Shown here one piece after another: positions 1-7,436 of a DNA stretch of 12,785 bases. The DNA comes from JACOXT01 sp964372855 (GTDB taxonomy: Bacteria > Patescibacteriota > Microgenomatia > Levybacterales > UBA12049). The stretch covers positions 1 through 12,785 of the forward strand of contig CAYJRY010000036.1 of NCBI GenBank assembly GCA_964372855.1. The letters run 5' to 3'. The notes under the pieces were generated by a model. That model saw only the letters and a program-made list of their open reading frames with translations, had not been told where the DNA came from and did no database searches. Each line of letters opens with the position of its first letter. The first letter of the stretch is position 1. The position numbers were made by a program, and so were the translations under genes.

Positions 1-649
1 GACTGACACTGAAGCTTGTTATTGAAGGAGCGGTTTGATCTACAACAAATGATGCCAACGAATCGTCTTGATAGACTCTAAAGTTGGAGCCTGTTTGAGC
101 AAATGCCTGCAAATCTACTGTATAATTACCTTCTGCTGCACTTTCCCCTGTAATATTCCATGTTACATTATATCTTAATTCCCCGCCATATCCAGATGAA
201 TCATAGCCTGCAGTATGTCCATATCCATAATCATATCCAAATGTTTGGTTGGCTCTGCCATACCCCGATCCAGTATAACCATAGCCATAACCGAAGTTAG
301 AATACCCATAACCAAAACCTTGCAAATTTAATGATGTTATCGAAATGTTGCCGCAACCCGAAATAGCTTGTCCTGTAGGATAGAATACACACGTCTTATT
401 CGTTGGACCTGTTATTATTAAACTAATGTTTTGGATGGGAACTTTTTCATCTGATTCTATATCTATGTCGGTAGTAAACGTAACGTTTTGTATACCATTT
501 TTATAATAAGTGGAATCCGTGGCTACATCAACTATTACGGCAATGGTTGGACCCATCAAGACTAAAATAGAAATAATGACTAGAGTGATAGCCGCTGAAG
601 TAATTTTCTGGCCTATTTGATTTTTTTTTCTGTTATAAGTGTATCTCAT
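1..649 (-). CDS. Secreted or membrane-anchored GY-rich surface protein, N-terminal part (runs off left edge)
   Basis: 216 codons are visible from an ATG at 649 and no stop is reached before the window edge, so the gene is 3'-partial. The N-terminus is basic (MRYTYNRKKNQ), followed by a hydrophobic segment at about residues 19-41, which reads as a signal peptide or N-terminal membrane anchor. The exported part has eight N-x-S/T sequons (N55, N74, N84, N101, N134, N161, N165, N175) and two cysteines, C87 and C99, that could pair. Residues 112-157 are a low-complexity GY-rich stretch. The visible end (DQTAPSITSFSVS) looks like a linker into an Ig-like beta domain, so more extracellular repeats probably follow. 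I know GY-rich exported proteins of this kind from DPANN archaea but cannot name a family. It does not show the usual archaeal class III pilin cleavage motif. It is divergent from a flippase and next to a glycan operon, which makes it a plausible glycoprotein acceptor (inference). Confidence 0.8.
   Translation of the reverse strand, partial: MRYTYNRKKNQIGQKITSAAITLVIISILVLMGPTIAVIVDVATDSTYYKNGIQNVTFTTDIDIESDEKVPIQNISLIITGPTNKTCVFYPTGQAISGCGNISITSLNLQGFGYGYSNFGYGYGYTGSGYGRANQTFGYDYGYGHTAGYDSSGYGGELRYNVTWNITGESAAEGNYTVDLQAFAQTGSNFRVYQDDSLASFVVDQTAPSITSFSVS
179..319 (-). repeat. Low-complexity Gly-Tyr-rich coding repeat
   Basis: Residues 112-157 of the surface protein are built from irregular GYGY, FGYGY and YDYGYGH units. 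On the plus strand this appears as recurring ccata(a/t)cc and ccatagcc words. The repeat is irregular at DNA level, with both GGT and GGA glycine codons, which points to selection on the peptide rather than a recent microsatellite expansion. Confidence 0.75.
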
Positions 650-814
650 TGCATCCACGTGTAAATAATCAATTGCTACAACCATTGCTAATAAAAAATG
701 GCATTCGTAGTATAAAAATATATGTATAAATTTATTTCCTATAGTATATAAAAAGTATTTTCACAAAATGCATGTCACAGATTTTATTTAATCGGCATAA
801 AACATAATAAAATA
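650..814. promoter_or_regulatory. Divergent intergenic promoter region
   Basis: These 165 bp separate the divergent surface-protein gene and flippase gene. For the plus strand, an archaeal TATA-like TTTATTTAAT at 783-792 is centred about 27 nt before the ATG at 815, the spacing expected for a leaderless archaeal transcript. A second candidate, TATATAAAAA at 745-754, would give a leader of about 40 nt. For the minus strand, the AT tract at 711-731 reads TTTATACATATATTTTTATA and would give a leader of roughly 35 nt before the ATG at 649. The heptamer ATTGCTA occurs twice, at 672-678 and 684-690, with a 12-bp period inside that leader; it could be an operator half-site or chance. Assignments rest on motif resemblance and spacing only. 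Confidence 0.5.
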
Positions 815-1996
815 ATGCTAAAATATTTCAGGGATTTGTTTAAAGAAAGAGATGTCATAAGAAACAGTTCACTGGTTTTTTTTGCTAGTACTTTATCCAA
901 CGGGTTATCTTTTCTGATCAATATCGTTCTATCAAAAATGTTTGGGCCGGCAGCGTTCGGGAGTTTTAAGACGACTCTATACTTGTTCAGCCTTTTTTCA
1001 GGACTTTTAGATTTAGGGGTTACAATAGCATTGCCGAAATATATAGCTCAGTTTAGAGGCAAAGAGTCAAAAAAAATAGGATATATGACTAATTGGTTTC
1101 TCAAATTAAGAATTGCTACTTTTCTCGTATTCATTGTTGGCGCTTTAGTCTTTAGAAATTATGTGACAGAACTTTTTTTGCATGACAAAACGTTGGGAAT
1201 GCATTCAGTAGCTGGAGTGACAATAATGATAGCGTATTTCTTTCTGTTTTTGAAAACAATGACGATGGGATATGAAAATTTCAAATTATATTCGCTGTCC
1301 ATAATAACATCAACTATACTGTATGGTGCTACGGGAATTGCTACTGGATACTATTTTGGAGCTGTATACTCTATCATAGCTTATGCCACATCTACTTTAA
1401 TTGGCAACATGGTTTGCTTGAAATTTTTAATAAAGCAAGGAGCCTTCAGAAAATATAAAATAAAATCAGATATGAAAAAAATATTCTGGGGATATTCTAT
1501 ACCAATGCATTTATTGGCAATCCCAAATTTATTGGGGATAAGCACAGTACCAATATTAAGTTTGTTTTTCCCGCCGGAAATAATAGGGTACTATTCCTTT
1601 GCCTTTATGTTCTATTTTGCAACCTCTTCAATCCCATACAGCCTAGGTAGTGTCTTGTTTCCAAAAGTTTCCCGCTTATCTGGGAATAACAAATCCAAAG
1701 AGGCAGATCAAAGTCTGAAAAGAGTCCTGTATATATATACCATATTAGCTGCTTTGGGAATAATCGGTATTGTGTTGTTTTCAAGAACCTTCATTTCTAT
1801 AATTGCACCAGAATATCTTCCAGGTTTGTTGCTATTCAAATCCATATTGGCCATGGGTCTGGTTTTCGGTTATATAACTATATACACCGTTTATTTCAGT
1901 GCCAAAGGAAAAATAAAAGAAACTGCTATTTTAACATTAATACAAAACTTGCTTCTTTTTTCAATAAGCTATTTACTACTACTTAAGATGCTTTGA
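815..1996 (+). CDS. Wzx-like polysaccharide/lipid-linked oligosaccharide flippase (MOP superfamily)
   Basis: A 393-residue polytopic membrane protein with about twelve hydrophobic helices. The N-terminus has the flippase pattern in which a short basic amphipathic stretch is followed by a first helix and then a KMFGPAAFGSFK segment (residues 41-52), corresponding to the 'lG...fG.y' signature of Wzx/RfbX-type exporters. The SAKGK loop near residues 362-366 and the paired C-terminal helices also fit. The family flips undecaprenyl- or dolichol-linked glycans across the cytoplasmic membrane. At 393 residues it is slightly short for the family (commonly 400-500) and ends right after about TM12, so later helices present in some relatives are absent. 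There is no Shine-Dalgarno; the TATA-like element about 27 nt upstream suggests a leaderless mRNA. The gene ends with tandem in-frame stops TGA TAG. Its position opposite the glycosyltransferase operon supports export of that operon's product (inference). Confidence 0.88.
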   Translation: MLKYFRDLFKERDVIRNSSLVFFASTLSNGLSFLINIVLSKMFGPAAFGSFKTTLYLFSLFSGLLDLGVTIALPKYIAQFRGKESKKIGYMTNWFLKLRIATFLVFIVGALVFRNYVTELFLHDKTLGMHSVAGVTIMIAYFFLFLKTMTMGYENFKLYSLSIITSTILYGATGIATGYYFGAVYSIIAYATSTLIGNMVCLKFLIKQGAFRKYKIKSDMKKIFWGYSIPMHLLAIPNLLGISTVPILSLFFPPEIIGYYSFAFMFYFATSSIPYSLGSVLFPKVSRLSGNNKSKEADQSLKRVLYIYTILAALGIIGIVLFSRTFISIIAPEYLPGLLLFKSILAMGLVFGYITIYTVYFSAKGKIKETAILTLIQNLLLFSISYLLLLKML

Positions 1997-2050
1997 TAGC
2001 ACCTATCACTAAAATTTATTTTTCAATATCAATCATTAAATAGTGAGTCC
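1997..2050 (+). promoter_or_regulatory. Short intergenic spacer with possible TATA element and weak SD
   Basis: The 54-bp gap between the flippase and the next gene contains AAAATTTATTTTT at 2011-2023, about 33 nt before the ATG at 2051. This is a possible archaeal TATA box giving a very short leader. GTGAG at 2043-2047 could serve as a weak Shine-Dalgarno if the two genes are instead co-transcribed. The sequence does not decide between these options. Confidence 0.3.
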
Positions 2051-2701
2051 ATGACTGCGGAAGAATATATAAGAGAGATTGTCCTAGATGTCTTCATATT
2101 TTTTTTAATAGCGTCCACCTTCTTTTTCATCTACAGAATTATAAATAAATTCGATCTGCCAGGAATTGAAGAAAGATTGGTCATTTTCACTGTTATATCC
2201 GGGGTTTTGAGCGCGTATTTATATCGTGAAGAAATTGAATTCTATTTCAAATGGAGATTTGGTAAACCAAAAGTTTCAATTGGAATGCCAAAAATAAGAT
2301 TGCACTATCAAACTGGTGGGTTTATTTATAGGAACAGCCTGCTTGGCAGAACAATAAAATTGATATCTGAATATCTTAATACCAAAAAATTGATCTTTGG
2401 TTTGGCAATGGTTTTGATAGTCGTGGGTTTAGTTTTCTTCATTGCGTCGTTTAATAAAATACCCAGCAATTTCATAATTTTAACTGGTATACTTGTGGTA
2501 TCGGCATTTTTATACTTCTTAAAAGCAGATCCAAGAATTTTTGTTGGATTAAGCATATTCTTCTTGATATTAACCCAATTAAGCGTATTTCAAAGATATG
2601 AAAAATTCACTCAGGTCTTTACAAATTTACTTTATTATTCGCTAATAGTTAGCCTGCTTCTGACAATTCTTAACTATTTTACTAAGAAGAAGATTCGCTA
2701 G
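2051..2701 (+). CDS. Uncharacterised multi-pass membrane protein (about 6 TM)
   Basis: I do not recognise this family. The 216-residue product has hydrophobic segments near residues 10-31, 42-58, 115-134, 139-157, 162-180 and 192-210. Between the second and third segments lies a polar, basic, aromatic-rich region of about 50 residues (59-112), probably a cytoplasmic loop or domain, and the C-terminus is basic (TKKKIR). No catalytic motif is visible. It follows the flippase on the same strand with a 54-bp gap and sits between the flippase and the glycan operon, so a role beside glycan export or assembly is a guess from context. The stop TAG lies 4 bp from the stop of the convergent GT-C-like gene. 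The open frame, the ordered membrane topology and the absence of an overlapping gene on the other strand support it as a real gene. Confidence 0.75.
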   Translation: MTAEEYIREIVLDVFIFFLIASTFFFIYRIINKFDLPGIEERLVIFTVISGVLSAYLYREEIEFYFKWRFGKPKVSIGMPKIRLHYQTGGFIYRNSLLGRTIKLISEYLNTKKLIFGLAMVLIVVGLVFFIASFNKIPSNFIILTGILVVSAFLYFLKADPRIFVGLSIFFLILTQLSVFQRYEKFTQVFTNLLYYSLIVSLLLTILNYFTKKKIR

Positions 2702-2705
2702 ATAA

Positions 2706-4808
2706 TCAAGATTTTTTCAGCAAAAAAGCGATGAATATCACAGATATGAAAGAAACCAAGTATCCTGCAATATAAAGAACTGATCTGGAAAATATTATTG
2801 TTGTACCACTCGTATCATTGTCAACTACAAAAACGTTGGTTATGCCTAAATTGGATGCGGGTTTTTTGTTGCCATAATTCCAAATTTCTGAATATCTTTC
2901 TGAGAACACTAGATACTTGTATTTTGGCTTTTCTTTCAATTCGAATTTCATAGTATAAGTAGATTCATAATCAATTATTTGACTTCTGTTAGAGGAAAAA
3001 ACTTTTGTTTTTGGTGTTGCAATTTTGGCATCCTTTGGGTAAACCGTATTATTATCTTGCAAGAAATAAACGGCTTTTGTTATGTCTTGTTTCTTGCTTA
3101 ACTTAATTATATCATCCCTGTTTATTACGAATGCATCATCAACTGAATAAACTTTTCCCGCATTTACCTTGTTTTTAAAAACTACCAATTTAGTGTTATT
3201 CATCACCATTTCCAAATCCGTTTGATTGAATAAAAACTGATAAAACCCCCAATCAACTTCCTTAGCCAATATTATGTATTTAACATTTAACGGTGCAACC
3301 AACTCTCCAAAATTGTCTATTCGATAATTGTTAAACAAAAGGGATTCTATATATTTAGATACGGGGTTTGTAGACTGGGAATATATATTACCTGCTTCTA
3401 TGTTGTCTCCATGAATTACGCCCTTTGAGAAAAACACGTTAGCTGGATTGCTGATTCTCTGTTTCGGAGTGAAACCAAAATCCATGTAAAGATGCCACGG
3501 CAAAAATAATACATTGAAATCTTGTTTATCCTCATTGAGATAATTGTTTGCTTCATACCACTCTTTTGGATAATCCACTGCATCGATTTGTTTGTTAAAT
3601 CCAAAAAACATCGTATATGAATATATTATCGGTAAAAACAACACAATGACAATGAAAATAGTCAGAATTTTTTTATGCTTCTGTTTATCTAATGAATTAA
3701 CAAAATCGCTGATCCCTACTCCACCGAAAAACGAATAAGCCAATGCTAGCACAACCACAAATTTGTGGGGCTCTCTGAATCCCCTGAATATTACAAATTT
3801 ATCGAACAAAAAGTCAAAGATCTTGGAAAATATTGGATGTGATATACCTGTGGCCAATATCAAGGAAGCAAGAGCTACCAAGACAAGTAATTTGGTATAT
3901 AAACTAAATTTCTTGTTCCTATTCAGGATAATAAAACCATGAATTGTCAGGTACAAAATTCCGAAAAAAATCAAATACCAAAAAGGCAAATGGAATTTCG
4001 CATAATCATATCCCTCTCTCCAGAACCCGTGCATCGAAGCCACGTTAAATACTACGTTGAAATTTATTGCCTGTTTGCTTGTAAACAGAGACAAATCCTC
4101 TGGTCCTATCAAATGAGTAAAAACTTTAAGTAACGTATCGGAATAAAGCAACAGAGGTAGTATCCAATAGCTATTAACAAGAATAAATGGGATAAGAATT
4201 TTTATGAAAGATTTCACATACAAAATATCTTTCTCTTTAATGATTTTACCAAGTACAAACAACGATAAAATAGAAAATGCGATAAGCAAAAACTGAGATG
4301 TCAGACCTGTAATTGAAAGAAAAATCACTGTCTTCAACAAATCTTTGGTTTTGTTTTTTTCTAAATATTCCATAAGGTATTTCAAGAAGAGGGGAAATAC
4401 GGAATAACTCAATAACAAAAGCAAATGTCCTGCAAGAAATCGAAGGAAAACAAACGGATTGATCATATAAACCAGCCCTGCAAAAAACTTCCCTATCCTG
4501 CTTTTACTCGGGCATAAATTATATGCAGAAACCCCACTTAAAAAAAGTACGCCGAAAAGCAATATTTTCTCAATGACCCAAACTGGCAAAATTAAATTTA
4601 ACAGTTCTATTATAAGACCCAAACTTAAGCTAGGTATGGGAGAAAAATCTATTCCAAAAAACTTTCTTGAGAATTTCTCATGCTCCCCAAAGACCATATC
4701 CAATGTCAAAACGTATTTTTGAAGAAGCAAATTCCAAAGTATCAGGATAGTTAATAAAAAATACAGAAAGTAATATAATATGTCTTTCTGTCTGTCGAAT
4801 ACGTTCAT
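2706..4808 (-). CDS. GT-C/YfhO-like integral membrane glycosyltransferase, intact paralogue
   Basis: A 700-residue protein. Residues 10-405 form a domain of about ten to twelve helices, residues 406-675 a soluble, probably extracytoplasmic domain, and residues 676-697 a final helix before KKS. GLVYMINPFVFLRFLAGH (111-128), followed by a leucine-rich helix and PLFLKYL, recalls the region seen in AftD-like arabinofuranosyltransferases, YfhO and PTPS-related membrane proteins of the GT-C superfamily. FRGFREPHKF (341-350) is a conserved loop before a later helix. The soluble part has the typical VLFLPW (433-438), VKYIILAKEVDW (509-520) and YLVFSER (632-638) motifs. Such enzymes use polyprenyl-phosphate sugars on the outer membrane face; the specific reaction here is unknown. 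It starts at ATG 4808, 4 nt after the kinase stop, without a Shine-Dalgarno, and is the last gene of the operon. It is a clear paralogue of the interrupted gene at 7437-10586 but lacks that protein's two extra beta modules. Confidence 0.75.
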   Translation of the reverse strand: MNVFDRQKDILYYFLYFLLTILILWNLLLQKYVLTLDMVFGEHEKFSRKFFGIDFSPIPSLSLGLIIELLNLILPVWVIEKILLFGVLFLSGVSAYNLCPSKSRIGKFFAGLVYMINPFVFLRFLAGHLLLLLSYSVFPLFLKYLMEYLEKNKTKDLLKTVIFLSITGLTSQFLLIAFSILSLFVLGKIIKEKDILYVKSFIKILIPFILVNSYWILPLLLYSDTLLKVFTHLIGPEDLSLFTSKQAINFNVVFNVASMHGFWREGYDYAKFHLPFWYLIFFGILYLTIHGFIILNRNKKFSLYTKLLVLVALASLILATGISHPIFSKIFDFLFDKFVIFRGFREPHKFVVVLALAYSFFGGVGISDFVNSLDKQKHKKILTIFIVIVLFLPIIYSYTMFFGFNKQIDAVDYPKEWYEANNYLNEDKQDFNVLFLPWHLYMDFGFTPKQRISNPANVFFSKGVIHGDNIEAGNIYSQSTNPVSKYIESLLFNNYRIDNFGELVAPLNVKYIILAKEVDWGFYQFLFNQTDLEMVMNNTKLVVFKNKVNAGKVYSVDDAFVINRDDIIKLSKKQDITKAVYFLQDNNTVYPKDAKIATPKTKVFSSNRSQIIDYESTYTMKFELKEKPKYKYLVFSERYSEIWNYGNKKPASNLGITNVFVVDNDTSGTTIIFSRSVLYIAGYLVSFISVIFIAFLLKKS

Positions 4809-4812
4809 AAAT

Positions 4813-5484
4813 TTATAACGAAGTAAAAGTTCTTATTTTACTAGAATTTTTATTTATAAACTTTAAGACTTGATTCAAAACAATTTTATCTACCTGGATT
4901 TGGGGTTTGTTAGCATTTATCATTACTAAATTTTTGTAATTAACCTTTTTCAGAAACAACAATTGGTTTTTCCTAAGATTGTCGTAGACATTGACCTCTG
5001 CCTCTTTCTTTCTCTTGAAAGCCAATCGTGGAGAAACGTCAAAATAAAAGGTTATATCTGCCTTAGGCATTATAAAATAAAAAAGTTTCATGGCCAGTGG
5101 TGAATAAATATTGCTATATTGCATCATCAAGTCGCAATAATATCTATCAAACAAAATTATGTTGTTTCTTGAAAAACAATCCTTAACTTTGAAATTCCAA
5201 TGTGCCAAAACGGCATCAACTAAGATTACAAGAAAAAGGAATGTTTTAGAAAACAAATCAAGAATATTGTCCGCTTTTCGGGTTTCTACATGATTTTCTT
5301 TATAAATTTTTTTATGGAACATGTTTTTTGTATTCTTGATCAATGAAACTAGGAAAGAATATTTGTGATGAACATGCACGCATTTGATTCTTCTACTTCT
5401 TAATTCATTTAATAATTTTTTACAAGAAGATGTTTTACCGCTCCCGTCTATGCCGATAAAGGTTACGTACAAATCTCTATTCAT
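4813..5484 (-). CDS. Thymidylate-kinase-like P-loop kinase
   Basis: The preferred start is the ATG at 5484 (223 residues). An in-frame TTG at 5493 would add three residues but is a poorer start. Counted from the ATG, the Walker A motif GIDGSGKT is at residues 11-18, a DRYYCD motif comparable to the DR(Y/H) motif of dTMP kinases is at 113-118, and a basic lid-like segment (FKRKKE) is at about 156-161. Length and motif order match the dTMP kinase superfamily. The acidic residue found just before the P-loop in genuine dTMP kinases (F-E-G) is isoleucine here (F-I-G), and the AYQ segment after DR is replaced by MQY, so true dTMP kinase activity is doubtful. Similar proteins recur in surface-polysaccharide loci, where their substrate is usually unknown. 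The gene overlaps the methyltransferase by 8 nt and ends (TAA) 4 nt before the GT-C-like gene. A role in phosphorylating a sugar or glycan end, or in dTDP-sugar supply, is inference. Confidence 0.8.
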   Translation of the reverse strand: MNRDLYVTFIGIDGSGKTSSCKKLLNELRSRRIKCVHVHHKYSFLVSLIKNTKNMFHKKIYKENHVETRKADNILDLFSKTFLFLVILVDAVLAHWNFKVKDCFSRNNIILFDRYYCDLMMQYSNIYSPLAMKLFYFIMPKADITFYFDVSPRLAFKRKKEAEVNVYDNLRKNQLLFLKKVNYKNLVMINANKPQIQVDKIVLNQVLKFINKNSSKIRTFTSL

Positions 5485-6193
5485 TTGAATCAACTGTTTT
5501 TCTACATATAACCCAAAAAGAAGGGCTAGAAAAATTTATTAATAGATCATTAAAAATATTACCAAGTCTTCTAGTAAACCTGAAATTTATTTTATTTAAA
5601 AGTGGTAAACCGGCAACATGATAGTCAGAAATTCTGAAATTAAAAGTATTTAAAAAAGAACATAATTCTTTCCAATCAAATTCATGTACATGTGTTGGAT
5701 CCGGTTCAACTCCAATTATCATACCGAATTTTCTGTAAATGCCATTAGGTGTTATTATTATCAAATCTCTGTTAATTTTCAAAACAGACCAAATTTCTTT
5801 AATAGGTAATTCTGGGTTTTTAAGATGCTCCAATACGTCTATAAAATATACTGAATCAAAAACATCTTTTTTAAATGGAAGGTTGTATACACTACCTATT
5901 ACAACATTTTTTAATTTATTTTCTTTCTTTGAAAATTTCAACGAATGTTTATTGATATCCATACCAATTACAACATTACCTTTATTTTCAAGTGATTTAG
6001 AAAGAAACCCAATACCGCATCCGCAATCCAAAATAGTAGATTTTTTCTTATTAGAAAATCTAATGAAATCCTCAAAATATTGAACCACTCTCTTATCCTT
6101 ATAATGGTTAACCAGTTTTTCAAAATATTCGTTACTACGCATTCTTTCTACTTGTTTTTCATAAATTCTTTGATCAGTATACCATCCTACCAT
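5477..6193 (-). CDS. Class I SAM-dependent methyltransferase
   Basis: 238 residues with a Rossmann-type methyltransferase core. Motif I is ILDCGCGIG (54-62), the acidic end of beta 2 is GMDIN (77-81) for ribose binding, and FIDVLEHLKNPE (117-128) matches the Methyltransf_11 pattern. A beta-strand with ITPNG (147-151) follows, with a substrate-binding C-terminal part containing HVHEFDW (168-174). This is typical of small-molecule or sugar O-methyltransferases in glycan clusters; the acceptor is unknown. The start is fixed by a strong Shine-Dalgarno GGAGG at 6200-6204, six nt before the ATG, lying within the last codons of the preceding glycosyltransferase. The gene overlaps that glycosyltransferase by 20 nt and the kinase by 8 nt, so the three are probably translationally coupled. 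Confidence 0.9.
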   Translation of the reverse strand: MVGWYTDQRIYEKQVERMRSNEYFEKLVNHYKDKRVVQYFEDFIRFSNKKKSTILDCGCGIGFLSKSLENKGNVVIGMDINKHSLKFSKKENKLKNVVIGSVYNLPFKKDVFDSVYFIDVLEHLKNPELPIKEIWSVLKINRDLIIITPNGIYRKFGMIIGVEPDPTHVHEFDWKELCSFLNTFNFRISDYHVAGLPLLNKINFRFTRRLGNIFNDLLINFSSPSFWVICRKTVDSNE

Positions 6194-7436
6194 TAGATGC
6201 CTCCTCTAGTAAATGGAACAATTTTCTTGTGTTCTTTTTTATATCGCATTTTTCAATAACCGTCTTTCTAGCATTTTTTCCAATCTTATTAGTAACTGAA
6301 ATATTATCCAAAATAGAAGTTATCTTATCAGCAAGTTCATTTACATCATTCGGTTTGACAATGAAACCATTGAAATTGTTTTTAATAATTTCATTAGCCC
6401 AGTCAAGATTGGTCGTTATTACTGTTTTTCCATATCCCATAGACTCTATCAACTTAATGGATGGTGAATCTCTATAAGGCAATGCTATTATACTAGAGGG
6501 TGAAACCACATCTTTGTAGATATCCTTTACTACACCTGTTAGAATCAAATTCTCATGCATGTCATAATCATTTATTAGTTTTTTAAAATGATAGTATGTG
6601 ACTTTATGGATATTATTATATGCTATTTGCAACTTAGCTTCGGAGTGGTGTTCTCTAACTAAATTAAACGCCTTAATCAGATCCAATACCCCCCTACCCT
6701 GCCATAAATGACCAAAATACGTAATTATTTTTTTATCATTTTTTCTTTTTTTGAGGTGTCTTGGTATATAAATCGATGGATATATTATTTCGCTAAATCT
6801 AGACTTATTTGTCAACAACCCGTCATTAAACATTTTATTTTTGACAAAATGTGATGAAAAAACCAATTTATCTAATTTATTTAATGAGTTTTTAATAAAA
6901 TGCCCTCTTCTTGGGATCTCCCTTATGAAATTTTTAATCAACTCGATCATGACGTCCTTCAACGGGATTTTGTATTCACCCATAGAATTTTGGGGTTCTT
7001 CCCACCAATTCCAATTTCCAACATGATGATAAATATTATGAACAACTGGTATCTGTGTTTTTTTCTGTATATAATATGACAAAACAGAGGAGAATGAAGT
7101 GCCACATGTGTATATAACATCAGGTTTTATTTGGTCTTTAATAATACCACATGATTTTATTATAATATCTGGAGAAAAGAAATCGGTGAAATGTGGAATT
7201 ACGGTTTTAGTTGGAGATAATCTGGAGTTTATTAAACTTAATTTTCCATGAACTGCATATATATCATAATTCACATTTTCAGAAAGACTGGAATTGGAAA
7301 AACCTGTAATAACAGAGACTTCTGATGTTTTTGAAATTTCTTTTACTTGATTCTGCAATAAAACAAGACCAGAATATGCATTTGGTTTCGGTATTAAATA
7401 GTTTGGCTCAAAAACCAGTATTTTGATTTCAAACAC
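6174..7436 (-). CDS. Glycosyltransferase, GT-B fold, GT4-like
   Basis: 420 residues. The N-terminal Rossmann domain begins with IKILVFEPNYLIPKPNAYSG (4-23), a typical acceptor-side start with a glycine-rich loop. The linker holds IPVVHNIYHH (129-138). The C-terminal nucleotide-sugar domain starts with KKIITYFGHLWQGRGVLDLI (235-254). The donor-binding region reads YRDSPSIKLIESMGYGKTVI (321-340). The canonical EX7E motif of GT4 enzymes appears as D323-x7-E331, so the first glutamate is replaced by aspartate. NGFIVKPND (356-364) is the usual late GT4 motif. It would add a sugar from a nucleotide donor to a lipid-linked acceptor at the cytoplasmic face. The start is a GTG directly abutting the TAG of the upstream frame (zero spacing) with no clear Shine-Dalgarno. 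The C-terminus overlaps the methyltransferase start. Donor specificity cannot be read from the sequence. Confidence 0.87.
   Translation of the reverse strand: MFEIKILVFEPNYLIPKPNAYSGLVLLQNQVKEISKTSEVSVITGFSNSSLSENVNYDIYAVHGKLSLINSRLSPTKTVIPHFTDFFSPDIIIKSCGIIKDQIKPDVIYTCGTSFSSVLSYYIQKKTQIPVVHNIYHHVGNWNWWEEPQNSMGEYKIPLKDVMIELIKNFIREIPRRGHFIKNSLNKLDKLVFSSHFVKNKMFNDGLLTNKSRFSEIIYPSIYIPRHLKKRKNDKKIITYFGHLWQGRGVLDLIKAFNLVREHHSEAKLQIAYNNIHKVTYYHFKKLINDYDMHENLILTGVVKDIYKDVVSPSSIIALPYRDSPSIKLIESMGYGKTVITTNLDWANEIIKNNFNGFIVKPNDVNELADKITSILDNISVTNKIGKNARKTVIEKCDIKKNTRKLFHLLEEASNGRMVY
6200..6204 (-). promoter_or_regulatory. Strong Shine-Dalgarno for the methyltransferase
   Basis: On the minus strand the sequence reads GAGGAGGCATCTA followed by ATG. 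GGAGG is a perfect match to the anti-Shine-Dalgarno core with 6-nt spacing. It lies inside the coding end of the upstream glycosyltransferase, in its EEAS codons. It stands out because most other genes in the operon lack a recognisable site. Confidence 0.75.

Noticed and set aside
179..319. CRISPR-like or satellite array in the GY-rich region
   Set aside because: The units are irregular, have no fixed-length repeats and spacers, and are explained by glycine and tyrosine codons in an open frame.
672..690. Direct repeat ATTGCTA as a defined operator
   Set aside because: Two 7-bp copies in an AT-rich leader can occur by chance, and no regulator gene or further copy was seen. It is mentioned only in the promoter entry.
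5739..6083. Plus-strand open frame of 114 codons
   Set aside because: It lies wholly opposite the methyltransferase gene, whose motifs are clear. The product shows no domain or sensible composition, and there is no start signal.
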